NCBI GenBank assembly: GCA_002684875.1 | Contig: NYVY01000018.1 | Coordinates: 3,952 to 10,752 of the forward strand | Direction: 5' to 3' | Source: Pseudomonadota bacterium | GTDB lineage: Bacteria > Pseudomonadota > Gammaproteobacteria > Burkholderiales > Burkholderiaceae_A | DNA length: 6,801 nucleotides | Part shown: positions 1 to 6,267 of the stretch, in pieces | How the letters are laid out: every line of letters starts with the position of its first letter | Position numbering within the stretch: position 1 is the stretch's first letter | The notes under the pieces: generated by a model | Seen by the model: the letters and a program-made list of their open reading frames with translations, nothing else | Database searches by the model: none | Told to the model about the DNA's origin: nothing | Position numbers and translations under genes: made by a program

Positions 1-527
1 AGTCCGAAATACATTCCTCCAATCATCGCAGCTCCTGAACGACTGAATCCAGGAATCAGCGCAAGAGATTGTAACAAGCCTATCTTAAAAGCTACCTTAC
101 AAGTAATCGTCTTAATATCGTCTAACCCTTTTAATTCTTTTACATGGTATTTTTCAACGTGAATCATTAAGATGGCACCAAATATAAAAGCTAAACCAAC
201 AAAAACAGGTTGAAATAAATAATCTAAAATATGCTTGCCAAATATCAAACCCAAAATCCCAATTGGTAAAAAGCTTAAGAAAAGCTTCCGAATTAAATTA
301 ACATCTTTGAGTAAAAACATATCAAGAACTTCCTTTTTATAATAGGAAACAACTGCTAACAAAGCTCCAGTTTGTATGGAAATATCAAAAACCTCAGAAT
401 ATTCTTCATCAAAATTTAAAAGATCACCGAATATAATTAAGTGTCCAGTTGAAGAGACAGGTAGGAACTCAGTTGTACCCTCTACCAACCCCAAAACCAA
501 AGCTTTTAAAAACACCGCTAATTCCAA
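1..527 (-). CDS. uppP: Undecaprenyl-diphosphatase UppP (BacA family), 3' end outside window
   Basis: Integral inner-membrane enzyme that dephosphorylates undecaprenyl diphosphate, recycling the lipid carrier for peptidoglycan and O-antigen synthesis; extra copies give bacitracin resistance. The 175 codons seen contain both family signatures: EGTTEFLPVSSTGHL at residues 16-30 and PGFSRSGAA at 159-167. Glu16, Glu20, Ser26, His29 and Arg163 correspond to catalytic residues known in E. coli UppP (Glu17, Glu21, Ser27, His30, Arg174). Hydrophobic segments between them fit a polytopic membrane protein. The frame has no ATG before the first motif. I chose the TTG at 527 because AGGA (539-536) lies 8 nt upstream and because it puts the first motif one residue from its E. 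coli position; a GTG four codons later is the alternative. The family is about 270 residues, so roughly 95 are missing beyond position 1. Family assignment is very secure; the start is likely. Confidence 0.95.
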   Translation of the reverse strand, partial: MELAVFLKALVLGLVEGTTEFLPVSSTGHLIIFGDLLNFDEEYSEVFDISIQTGALLAVVSYYKKEVLDMFLLKDVNLIRKLFLSFLPIGILGLIFGKHILDYLFQPVFVGLAFIFGAILMIHVEKYHVKELKGLDDIKTITCKVAFKIGLLQSLALIPGFSRSGAAMIGGMYFG

Positions 528-535
528 TATATTTT

Positions 536-539
536 TCCT
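536..539 (-). promoter_or_regulatory. Shine-Dalgarno of uppP that decides its TTG start
   Basis: On the minus strand AGGA is followed by 8 nt (AAAATATA) and then TTG. This is the only purine-rich SD-like site near the 5' end of the uppP frame and is well spaced for TTG initiation. Its AG also belongs to the TAG stop of an 8-codon reading frame lying just upstream. Confidence 0.5.
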
Positions 540-597
540 AGATATAAAATGTTTGATTAGCCATAATTATTGGAGCAAAGCTTATTATTATTAGCAG

Positions 598-626
598 TTT
601 AAAAGTTTTACATGCGATAATAACAA
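598..626 (-). promoter_or_regulatory. Candidate sigma70 promoter for uppP
   Basis: On the minus strand TTGTTA (626-621) and TTTAAA (603-598) are separated by 17 nt; each matches the -35 or -10 consensus at 4 of 6 positions. It would start a transcript near 591, about 65 nt before the TTG. AT-rich DNA gives such matches by chance, so this is only a candidate. Confidence 0.25.
613..621 (+). promoter_or_regulatory. Candidate extended -10 promoter for tolC
   Basis: TGCGATAAT is an extended -10 element (TGn followed by GATAAT, 5 of 6 to TATAAT). No good -35 box lies at 16-18 nt, which extended -10 promoters tolerate. Transcription would begin near 628, giving a leader of about 33 nt to the ATG at 661. 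It overlaps the -35 of the candidate uppP promoter on the other strand, so the two divergent promoters might compete. Confidence 0.4.
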
Positions 627-660
627 CGAGGTTTAACTTACTGTAATTACGGAACAATCT

Positions 661-1950
661 ATGAAAATTTTTGCATCAGTACTTCTATTTTATACTTTTT
701 CGGCGAATTTGCTCGCATTTGATCTTCATAGTGCTGTAGAAACTGCATTTAAAAACGATCCCCAGTTTATAAGTGAGGAAAAAGTATTTGAAAAACAAGT
801 CGAATTAGTTAACTTAGCAAGGGCACCCCTTCTGCCAAATTTGTCAATTACCAGCTCTTATTCAGATATCACATATTCAGGAAATGTAGACACTAAGACA
901 CAAAACATTGGCCTAAGTCTCTCCCAGACTTTATTTGACAAAACGAGATTTATTGTTTTGGATCAAAGTAGATTAGATGTCCAAATAGCAGAACTTAATT
1001 TCGAACTCGCTCAAGAAAAGACAATCCTGAGAATTACTGACGCATATTTTGACATTCTTATTGCGCAAAATAACTTAACGTCAATTAAAGCAGAAAAGAA
1101 TGCTGTCGAAGAGCAACTGGAATTTGCAAAAAGAAACTTTGAAGTTGGCACATCTACTATAACTGACCAGCAAGAGGCACAAGCTAGATTTGACCTAATT
1201 AGAGCGTCAGAAATAAGGACAGAAAATGCATTGGCTATCGCTAGGACTAATTTAACAAAATCTTTGTTAATACCCATACCTGAAACTTTTAAAGGTATAA
1301 AAGGAAAGATAATAATTGAAAAGCCGAAGTATTCTGCGCCCTCAGAATGGATGAAAATTGCAAGAAGCAAAAACCTACAAGTAAAAATTGCAAGCAAAAA
1401 ATCACAAAGGTCGCGTCTTGAATTAAAGAAGAAAAAAGCCGAAAGGTTACCTACTTTAAATTTAACTTTATCAACTGGGCACAGTAAACAAGAGAGTTTA
1501 TCTACCCTTTCTCAAGATAATCAAATCATAACGTTAAATGTAGCTGCACCAATTTTCTTGGGAGGAAGTATATCTGCTTCCAAAAGACAGGCTATTGCAG
1601 ATAACGAAAGAGAGAAAAAGAATTTAGAATTAGCATTGCTAAATGCTGATAGGGTGGCTGGTAAATCTTTTAGAACTCTTGTTGCAGGAGTTTCCCAAGT
1701 GGAAGCACTTGAGGCAGCTGAAGCTTCTAGTAAAGTAGCATTAGAGTCCAATAAGTTGGGCTACGAGGTTGGTGTAAGGATTAATATCGACGTTTTGAAT
1801 GCCCAGAGACAACTTTTTTCGACACAACGTGATCTAGCAATTGCCAGGTATGATGTTCTTAAATCAAAATTGCAACTGCTAAGTGCAACTGGAAGCTTAA
1901 ATATTAATGAAGTAAAAAAAATAAGTAACCTAATGCTGCGAAATAACTAA
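661..1950 (+). CDS. tolC: TolC-family outer membrane efflux/secretion channel
   Basis: Trimeric outer-membrane and periplasmic duct that joins tripartite drug pumps or type I secretion systems. At 429 residues it is near the usual size of mature TolC proteins (430-480). Residues 1-19 form a signal peptide ending NLLA, followed by FDLHSAVETAF, the usual first helix. ARAPLLPNLSITSSYSD (54-70) leads into the first beta hairpin. The two structural repeats each end in the family's equatorial/coil signature: FEVGTSTITDQQEAQARFD (160-178) and YEVGVRINIDVLNAQRQL (368-385). In the second, Tyr368, Arg373 and Asp377 match the E. coli gating residues Tyr362, Arg367 and Asp371; the partner Asp374 is Asn380, as in many homologues. 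A GGAA 6 nt before the ATG serves as SD. It stands alone, divergent from uppP and convergent with waaA, with no adaptor or pump gene beside it in the window, so its partner systems are unknown. Confidence 0.94.
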   Translation: MKIFASVLLFYTFSANLLAFDLHSAVETAFKNDPQFISEEKVFEKQVELVNLARAPLLPNLSITSSYSDITYSGNVDTKTQNIGLSLSQTLFDKTRFIVLDQSRLDVQIAELNFELAQEKTILRITDAYFDILIAQNNLTSIKAEKNAVEEQLEFAKRNFEVGTSTITDQQEAQARFDLIRASEIRTENALAIARTNLTKSLLIPIPETFKGIKGKIIIEKPKYSAPSEWMKIARSKNLQVKIASKKSQRSRLELKKKKAERLPTLNLTLSTGHSKQESLSTLSQDNQIITLNVAAPIFLGGSISASKRQAIADNEREKKNLELALLNADRVAGKSFRTLVAGVSQVEALEAAEASSKVALESNKLGYEVGVRINIDVLNAQRQLFSTQRDLAIARYDVLKSKLQLLSATGSLNINEVKKISNLMLRNN

Positions 1951-1967
1951 AAAATTTACGATTTTTT
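1949..1967. terminator. Weak A/T-only hairpin at the tolC-waaA convergent junction
   Basis: AAAAAAT (1949-1955) can pair with ATTTTTT (1961-1967) across a TTACG loop. The element has T runs on both strands and sits exactly where both genes end, covering both stop codons. It could act as a bidirectional terminator, but the stem has no G-C pair, so stability is poor and the call is tentative. Confidence 0.2.
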
Positions 1968-3272
1968 TACAATTAACTCTGCATATTTTCTGGTTGAACC
2001 CATATTGCTATTAACAAAACGACTCGCTCCAGTGCATAGCTGTCTAAAATCTTTTTCGCTGTTGAACAGCGTCTGACCTCTAAAAAACCACTCTTTATAA
2101 GTTCCAATTTGAATTGCTGATCGTTGAAGAAGTAGTTGCTCCGATATTTCAGAAAAATTATTCATATAATGCCCAAAAAAAATTGCTTTTCCCAATCTTG
2201 CAGCATCTAGAGGACTCTGACCACCAGAGTTTTTTACACTCCCTCCTATCAAAACAATATCTGATAAGGAAAGATACATCTGAACTTCTCCAAGAGTGTT
2301 CCCAATAATAATAGATGGAGAATCTTTTAAAAGAAATGAGGATTTTTCAAACAAGTAAGAACGATACTCAACTTTCAACATTGTTTCTCTTGCCCATTTG
2401 TAAACTTGTTCAAAGCGTTCTGGGTGCCTTGGAACTATTATCATTAAGTCATTACTGTTATTCTTATGGTGGTCTTGCCAACACTGCAATAATTCTCTTT
2501 CCTCTCCTTCTCGTGTGCTTAATGCAAGCCAAACAATATGTTTCTTAATGTTCTCTCGAATTGCACTTCCTGCTCTAACCTGCTCTTTCACAATTGGAAT
2601 ATCAAATTTCATATTTTTTAAAACTAAAATATCTTTTTTATATCCTAATTTTTTAAATCTTTTTTTATCCACCCCAGTTTGCGCTACCAAGAGATGAATC
2701 ATATTAAGAACTGGAGTACAAAAATTTCTTACAAGTCCATACCTAATAAAAGATTTCTTTGACAAACGTCCATTAACTAAAAATATTTTTATACCTACTT
2801 TTGAACAACTAGCAATCAAATTAGGCCAAACTTCAGTCTCAACCAATATTAAAACTGAGGGTTTAAATGAATCAATAAATATCTCGACACTCCATTTAAA
2901 ATCATATGGAATCAATTCGACAACTATTCTATTCCACTCTTCATCACTGTTGGAATTGATCTGGCACTGTAAAAAGCTCCATGCAGTTTTTGTCGACACT
3001 GTCCAAATAATCCTTGAAGTGCAATCTCTTTTTTCGATTTCTTTTACCATCGAGTAGACTGCTTGAGTCTCCCCTAAAGAAACAGAGTGAACCCAATAAA
3101 CTTTACCCTTTTGAAAATGTTCATTTGGTAGATTTACAGGAATTCCTAAAAAGCGCCCTAAAAGATCTTTCTTTAACCCCCTACACTTCTTTTTAAAAAA
3201 AAATATCAATAGAATTACAGGTATAAAAAATATCGACAGGCATTGATAAAAAAATAAATAAAATCTAAACAT
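1956..3272 (-). CDS. waaA: 3-deoxy-D-manno-octulosonic acid (Kdo) transferase WaaA/KdtA, divergent
   Basis: Inner-membrane GT-B glycosyltransferase (GT30) that adds Kdo from CMP-Kdo to lipid A precursor. The length, 438 aa, is close to E. coli (425). Residues 1-26 are a hydrophobic anchor, then a basic patch. Family landmarks in order: VYWVHSVSLGETQA (58-71), ETEVWPNLIA (145-154), NMKFDI (220-225), STREGEE (252-258), IIVPRHPERF (278-287), GNTLGEV (324-330) and GGQSPLDAA (350-358). Several normally conserved positions differ: the ERxG motif before the VHSVSLGE strand reads GRFLG (39-43), the usual TPTG reads TKTA (93-96), and GGxNPLE reads GGQSPLD. It follows algC by 17 bp with SD AGGGA overlapping the algC stop, an unusually long 14 nt from the ATG; no other start is available in frame. 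Family membership is firm; retention of normal activity is less certain. Confidence 0.9.
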   Translation of the reverse strand: MFRFYLFFYQCLSIFFIPVILLIFFFKKKCRGLKKDLLGRFLGIPVNLPNEHFQKGKVYWVHSVSLGETQAVYSMVKEIEKRDCTSRIIWTVSTKTAWSFLQCQINSNSDEEWNRIVVELIPYDFKWSVEIFIDSFKPSVLILVETEVWPNLIASCSKVGIKIFLVNGRLSKKSFIRYGLVRNFCTPVLNMIHLLVAQTGVDKKRFKKLGYKKDILVLKNMKFDIPIVKEQVRAGSAIRENIKKHIVWLALSTREGEERELLQCWQDHHKNNSNDLMIIVPRHPERFEQVYKWARETMLKVEYRSYLFEKSSFLLKDSPSIIIGNTLGEVQMYLSLSDIVLIGGSVKNSGGQSPLDAARLGKAIFFGHYMNNFSEISEQLLLQRSAIQIGTYKEWFFRGQTLFNSEKDFRQLCTGASRFVNSNMGSTRKYAELIVKKS

Positions 3273-3286
3273 TTTGGTAAAAAGTA

Positions 3287-3291
3287 TCCCT
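3287..3291 (-). promoter_or_regulatory. Shine-Dalgarno of waaA overlapping the algC stop codon
   Basis: Minus-strand AGGGA begins within the TAG stop of algC (3292-3290) and is the only purine-rich SD candidate before the waaA ATG. Its 14-nt distance from the ATG is longer than the usual 5-9 nt. The arrangement suggests reinitiation by ribosomes finishing algC. Confidence 0.4.
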
Positions 3292-4678
3292 AGAATGGAG
3301 TTTCTAAATGAGGTAAAACCTGTTTCATTGCGACTCTGAACTCATATTTTATCTGCTCTAGACTATTTAAATCATCTCCTTCAAACCTAAAAACCAGAGA
3401 AGGAGTTGTGTTTGATGGTCTCACCAATCCAAAACCTCTTTGGTACTCAACTCGTATGCCATCAATAAAGTTAAGTCCAATTGACCTTGGAAACATTTGA
3501 GTACTCTTTAATTTTGACATTATTTTTTTTACAGAAACCCCCTCAATATTCATTTTTAATTCTGGCGTACATGAAGAATCTGGTAGCGATTTGAGAAACC
3601 CTTGAATACTTTCTTTTCTTGCTAATATTGATAAAAGCCTCGCGCCAGCATAAACCGCATCATCGAACCCGTACCATTGATCATTAAAAAAAATATGTCC
3701 ACTCATCTCCCCAGCCAAAACAGCGTTAGTTTCTCTGAGTTTGCTCTTCATGTAAGAATGACCTGTCTTCCACATAATTGGGCAACCTCCTTTCTCTTCG
3801 ATCCACTTTCGAAGGTTTCTTGAACATTTAACGTCGAACAAGATTGAAGAACCTGGCTTACTAGTCAAAACATCCTCTGAAAAAATCATCATTTGTCTAT
3901 CTGGCCAGATAATTTCGCCTCCACCACTAACCAAACCAATACGGTCGCCGTCTCCATCAAAAGCCAAACCTAGATCTAATTTTTTCTCTTTAACTACTTC
4001 AATCAGATTCATCATATTTTTCGGTTCAGCTGGGTCAGGATGGTGATTCGGAAAATTACCATCTGGGGTGCAAAAAAGCCTTGTTACCTCACAGCCCATA
4101 TTTTCATAGATTTCAGTCGCGATTGGACCTGCTATGCCGTTTCCTGCGTCTACGGCTATCCTAAGGGGTTTTCTCAAAACATTTTGTTGGATAATCTTTT
4201 TAGCATAATCTCTGTCAACTTTAATAGTCTCAATCGAACCACAATTATTTTCTGGGACTGATAAATTAATACAGTCTGTAGAAATTTTTTTATAAAGGAC
4301 CTGTAAATCGTCTCCCCAAAAGGGTGCTCCTTTCAAGACTATTTTTAACCCATTATACTCGGGAGGGTTATGACTCCCAGTGATCATGATCCCAGACTCT
4401 CCTTCCTCATGCCTTGCACAATAGTATAGGACTGGTGTTGGCACTTCTCCGCAATCTTTCACCTTTAGGCCTGATTCAGAAAGAGATTTTTTTATAATTT
4501 CAGAAAAACTATGACTAGAACTGCGCATATCTCTTCCCAACGCACAAACTCTAACATCTTTTTTTTTCATTTCCACTGCTAGACCTAAGGCAATCATCCT
4601 TACAGCAGTCTCGGATAATTCTTTACCTACCATTCCTCTAATATCGTAAGCTCTAAAAATAGATTTAGAAATTTTCAT
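3290..4678 (-). CDS. algC: Phosphomannomutase/phosphoglucomutase (AlgC type)
   Basis: Cytoplasmic alpha-D-phosphohexomutase interconverting mannose-6-P/mannose-1-P and glucose-6-P/glucose-1-P, feeding sugar-nucleotide synthesis for LPS and exopolysaccharide. Its 462 residues match the 463-aa Pseudomonas AlgC. All four active-site loops are intact: ITGSHNP (99-105) with phosphoserine Ser102, the metal loop DGDGDR (241-246), the sugar-binding loop GEMSGH (323-328), and the phosphate-binding loop RPSNTTP (420-426). The N-terminal IFRAYDIRG (7-15) is typical of the family. The ATG has GAGG (4687-4684) 4 nt upstream. It is the first gene of a two-gene unit with waaA, fitting a lipopolysaccharide role. 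Its 5' end is only 28 bp from the divergent apaH, so its promoter must lie within apaH coding sequence; a TCTAAT (4705-4700) without a good -35 is the nearest -10-like box. Whether mannose or glucose phosphate is preferred cannot be read from sequence; manB is an alternative name. Confidence 0.95.
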   Translation of the reverse strand: MKISKSIFRAYDIRGMVGKELSETAVRMIALGLAVEMKKKDVRVCALGRDMRSSSHSFSEIIKKSLSESGLKVKDCGEVPTPVLYYCARHEEGESGIMITGSHNPPEYNGLKIVLKGAPFWGDDLQVLYKKISTDCINLSVPENNCGSIETIKVDRDYAKKIIQQNVLRKPLRIAVDAGNGIAGPIATEIYENMGCEVTRLFCTPDGNFPNHHPDPAEPKNMMNLIEVVKEKKLDLGLAFDGDGDRIGLVSGGGEIIWPDRQMMIFSEDVLTSKPGSSILFDVKCSRNLRKWIEEKGGCPIMWKTGHSYMKSKLRETNAVLAGEMSGHIFFNDQWYGFDDAVYAGARLLSILARKESIQGFLKSLPDSSCTPELKMNIEGVSVKKIMSKLKSTQMFPRSIGLNFIDGIRVEYQRGFGLVRPSNTTPSLVFRFEGDDLNSLEQIKYEFRVAMKQVLPHLETPF

Positions 4679-4701
4679 AAAACCTCGTTACTTGTTAAAA
4701 T
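4672..4701 (+). promoter_or_regulatory. Candidate promoter placing apaH transcription at its ATG (leaderless)
   Basis: TAAAAT (4696-4701, 5 of 6 to TATAAT) is preceded at 18 nt by TTTTCA (4672-4677, 4 of 6 to TTGACA). The expected transcription start, 6-7 nt after the -10, falls on the A or T of the ATG at 4707. No SD precedes that ATG. The combination is suggestive, but single -10 matches are common in DNA this AT-rich. Confidence 0.22.
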
Positions 4702-4706
4702 TAGAC

Positions 4707-5507
4707 ATGGGCGTATATGTAATTGGAGACGTACACGGTTGTGTAAAAACACTCGCAGCACTCATCGACCAGTTTGAGGTCGGGTCTAATGACGAAATCT
4801 GGTTTTGCGGTGATTTAGTGAACCGTGGACCTTCCTCTGCTAATTGTATTAGATTTATTAGTTCTCTCAAAATTAAAACTGTATCTGTGCTTGGAAATCA
4901 CGATCTATACTTTTTGAATATTTGTAAAGACAATCCTAAATCTATAGCTGATAAAGGCCTTTGTTCAATACTTGAAGCTTCTGACAAACTTGACCTTATT
5001 GATTGGCTAAGAAACAGACCTATGGCTCATGTTGAAAAAAATAATATTTTAGTACACGCTGGAATATACCCGTCTTGGGATACCAAAAAAGTAACATTAT
5101 TATCGGAAGAAGTCTGTAAAGAGTTAAAATCTCATAATTGGCAAACATTTCTCTCAAATATGTGGGGAAACTATCCAAACAAGTGGAATGATAACCTAGA
5201 AAACTTTGACCGGAAAAGAGCAATAGTTAACATTTTCACCCGCATGCGATACATTTCTAGGGACGGATATCTTGATTTTTTATTAAAAAAAGCTCCCTCC
5301 AAAAAGATAGACGGTTTTTCACCATGGTTTAACCATGAATCTTTAAAAACAAGAAAAGAAAGAATTATTTTTGGTCACTGGTCTTCTTTAGGTTTGTTAA
5401 TCAGGAAAAATATAATTTCTCTCGATACTGGCTGTGTATGGGGAGGGTTATTAACCGCCGTCCGACTTGGAGATTGTAAAATTTATTCACAAAAACTTAT
5501 TGACTAA
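4707..5507 (+). CDS. apaH: Symmetrical diadenosine tetraphosphatase (Ap4A hydrolase) ApaH
   Basis: Cytoplasmic metallophosphatase splitting Ap4A into two ADP; in enterobacteria it also decaps Np4-capped RNA. Family signatures are all present with metal ligands intact: IGDVHGC (6-12), CGDLVNRGP (34-42), LGNHDL (62-67), VHAGIYPSWD (116-125), FTRMRY (177-182), FGHWSSLG (222-229) and LDTGCVWGGLLTAVRL (239-254). I chose the ATG at 4707 (266 aa; E. coli 280) because it gives MGVYVIGDVHG, matching E. coli MATYLIGDVHG. A TTG at 4692 would add five residues but has no SD and no homology support. The ATG also lacks a recognisable SD. Its 3' end overlaps plsC by 11 bp on the opposite strand. It lies between the pyrC-plsC and algC-waaA units but is oriented against both, so it must have its own promoter, inside or at the 5' end of algC. 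Confidence 0.95.
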   Translation: MGVYVIGDVHGCVKTLAALIDQFEVGSNDEIWFCGDLVNRGPSSANCIRFISSLKIKTVSVLGNHDLYFLNICKDNPKSIADKGLCSILEASDKLDLIDWLRNRPMAHVEKNNILVHAGIYPSWDTKKVTLLSEEVCKELKSHNWQTFLSNMWGNYPNKWNDNLENFDRKRAIVNIFTRMRYISRDGYLDFLLKKAPSKKIDGFSPWFNHESLKTRKERIIFGHWSSLGLLIRKNIISLDTGCVWGGLLTAVRLGDCKIYSQKLID

Positions 5508-6255
5508 GGACACCTAACATTTTTGTCCTAATATTTCTTGAAATTATTTTTCGTAGAGTACTAGGACTATCACTACTTACTAAACCTAATCTCTCAGGAG
5601 AGAGGATTGTAACCCGAGCCTCAAGGTTTTTAGTTTCGAAAATTTGTTTTAAAGATTGAAAAAAACTCACGTCGTCTACGTACGCACAGGCATCAGAATA
5701 ATCTCCTTCTTCCCTATATTGTATTACCACTGGCAATATTTGGTAACGAGGTTTTTCAACAGCTAGTGAGAATAAACCTGAATAAAATGGCATTATAGTA
5801 TCACCAACAGACGTTTTTCCTTCGGGAAAAAATGCATACGACTTTTTTTTTGAATTATAGGAATTACGTGCTATTTTTTGGAAAACAACCTTAAGTGTTT
5901 TCTTACTTTTCCGATCAATAAATAAAGTTCCAGACAACCTTACCAATGAACCCAAGATTGGCCAGCCAGATATATCCTCTTTCGCAATGAACGAAACGGG
6001 ATGATGAGCAAGAATGACAAAAATATCGATCCATGATATGTGATTACTGACTAATAAAAAAGGTGACTTTGGAATATTTTCTAGCCCAAAATACTTTGTG
6101 CGAACACCAACAAGCTTCAATAGTATTCTCGACCAAAATCTTATTACTTGATTTCTTAGGTAAGTAGAATTTACTAATGCTGCAGACAGAAGGAATAAAA
6201 ACCCAACCAAAACCCAAAATGAAAGGAAAAATAAACGAATAAAATGAATAATCAC
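5497..6255 (-). CDS. plsC: 1-acyl-sn-glycerol-3-phosphate acyltransferase (PlsC/lysophospholipid acyltransferase family)
   Basis: Membrane-bound acyltransferase expected to acylate lysophosphatidic acid to phosphatidic acid. It has 252 residues, the usual size. An N-terminal hydrophobic stretch (residues 4-29) provides a membrane anchor. The catalytic NHxxxxD motif is NHISWID (71-77) with His72 and Asp77; LSGTLFIDRKS (107-117) and FPEGKTS (143-149) are the substrate-binding motifs, the latter with Lys-Thr in place of the common Thr-Arg; the last typical block is LPVVIQY (174-180). The start is GTG at 6255: a TAA codon directly precedes it in frame, no early ATG exists, and AGGG (6267-6264) lies 8 nt upstream. 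It follows pyrC by 10 bp and is probably co-transcribed. Its last codons overlap the end of apaH on the other strand. Related enzymes acylate lyso-ornithine lipid (OlsA) and cannot be excluded from sequence alone. Confidence 0.9.
   Translation of the reverse strand: MIIHFIRLFFLSFWVLVGFLFLLSAALVNSTYLRNQVIRFWSRILLKLVGVRTKYFGLENIPKSPFLLVSNHISWIDIFVILAHHPVSFIAKEDISGWPILGSLVRLSGTLFIDRKSKKTLKVVFQKIARNSYNSKKKSYAFFPEGKTSVGDTIMPFYSGLFSLAVEKPRYQILPVVIQYREEGDYSDACAYVDDVSFFQSLKQIFETKNLEARVTILSPERLGLVSSDSPSTLRKIISRNIRTKMLGVLSQ
5507..5529. terminator. Weak hairpin at the apaH-plsC convergent overlap
   Basis: AGGAC (5507-5511) and GTCCT (5525-5529) can form a 5-bp stem around a 13-nt loop that contains a T5 run. 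On the plus strand only a mixed AATATTTCTT follows; on the minus strand TTTTT appears about 12 nt further on. It is the only inverted repeat I saw at this junction and lies within the plsC coding region, so a terminator role is speculative. Confidence 0.15.
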
Positions 6256-6263
6256 TTAGAGAA

Positions 6264-6267
6264 CCCT
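6264..6267 (-). promoter_or_regulatory. Shine-Dalgarno of plsC overlapping the pyrC stop codon
   Basis: On the minus strand TAGGG contains both the TAG stop of pyrC (6268-6266) and the SD core AGGG, 8 nt before the GTG start of plsC. Spacing is ideal; it fixes the GTG as the start and suggests translational coupling. Confidence 0.6.

Noticed and set aside
376..594. 72-codon plus-strand open frame
   Set aside because: It runs antisense to the well-supported uppP gene and has no family features; it is a shadow of that gene.
1011..1751. Minus-strand open frames of 128 and 76 codons under tolC
   Set aside because: They lie entirely antisense to tolC, which has a full signal peptide and both channel repeats. 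Their composition is what reverse translation of an AT-rich gene yields.
2114..3196. Several plus-strand open frames of 60-77 codons
   Set aside because: All are antisense to waaA, overlap one another in different frames, and show no recognisable motif.
4692..4706. TTG at 4692 as the apaH start
   Set aside because: It would add MLKLD before the MGVYVIGDVHG that matches the E. coli N-terminus, and it has no SD.
5440..5458. GGTTATTAACC near-palindrome in apaH as a terminator or operator
   Set aside because: The possible stem is only 3 bp with a realistic loop, no T tract follows, and the bases encode the conserved WGGLLTAV block of ApaH.
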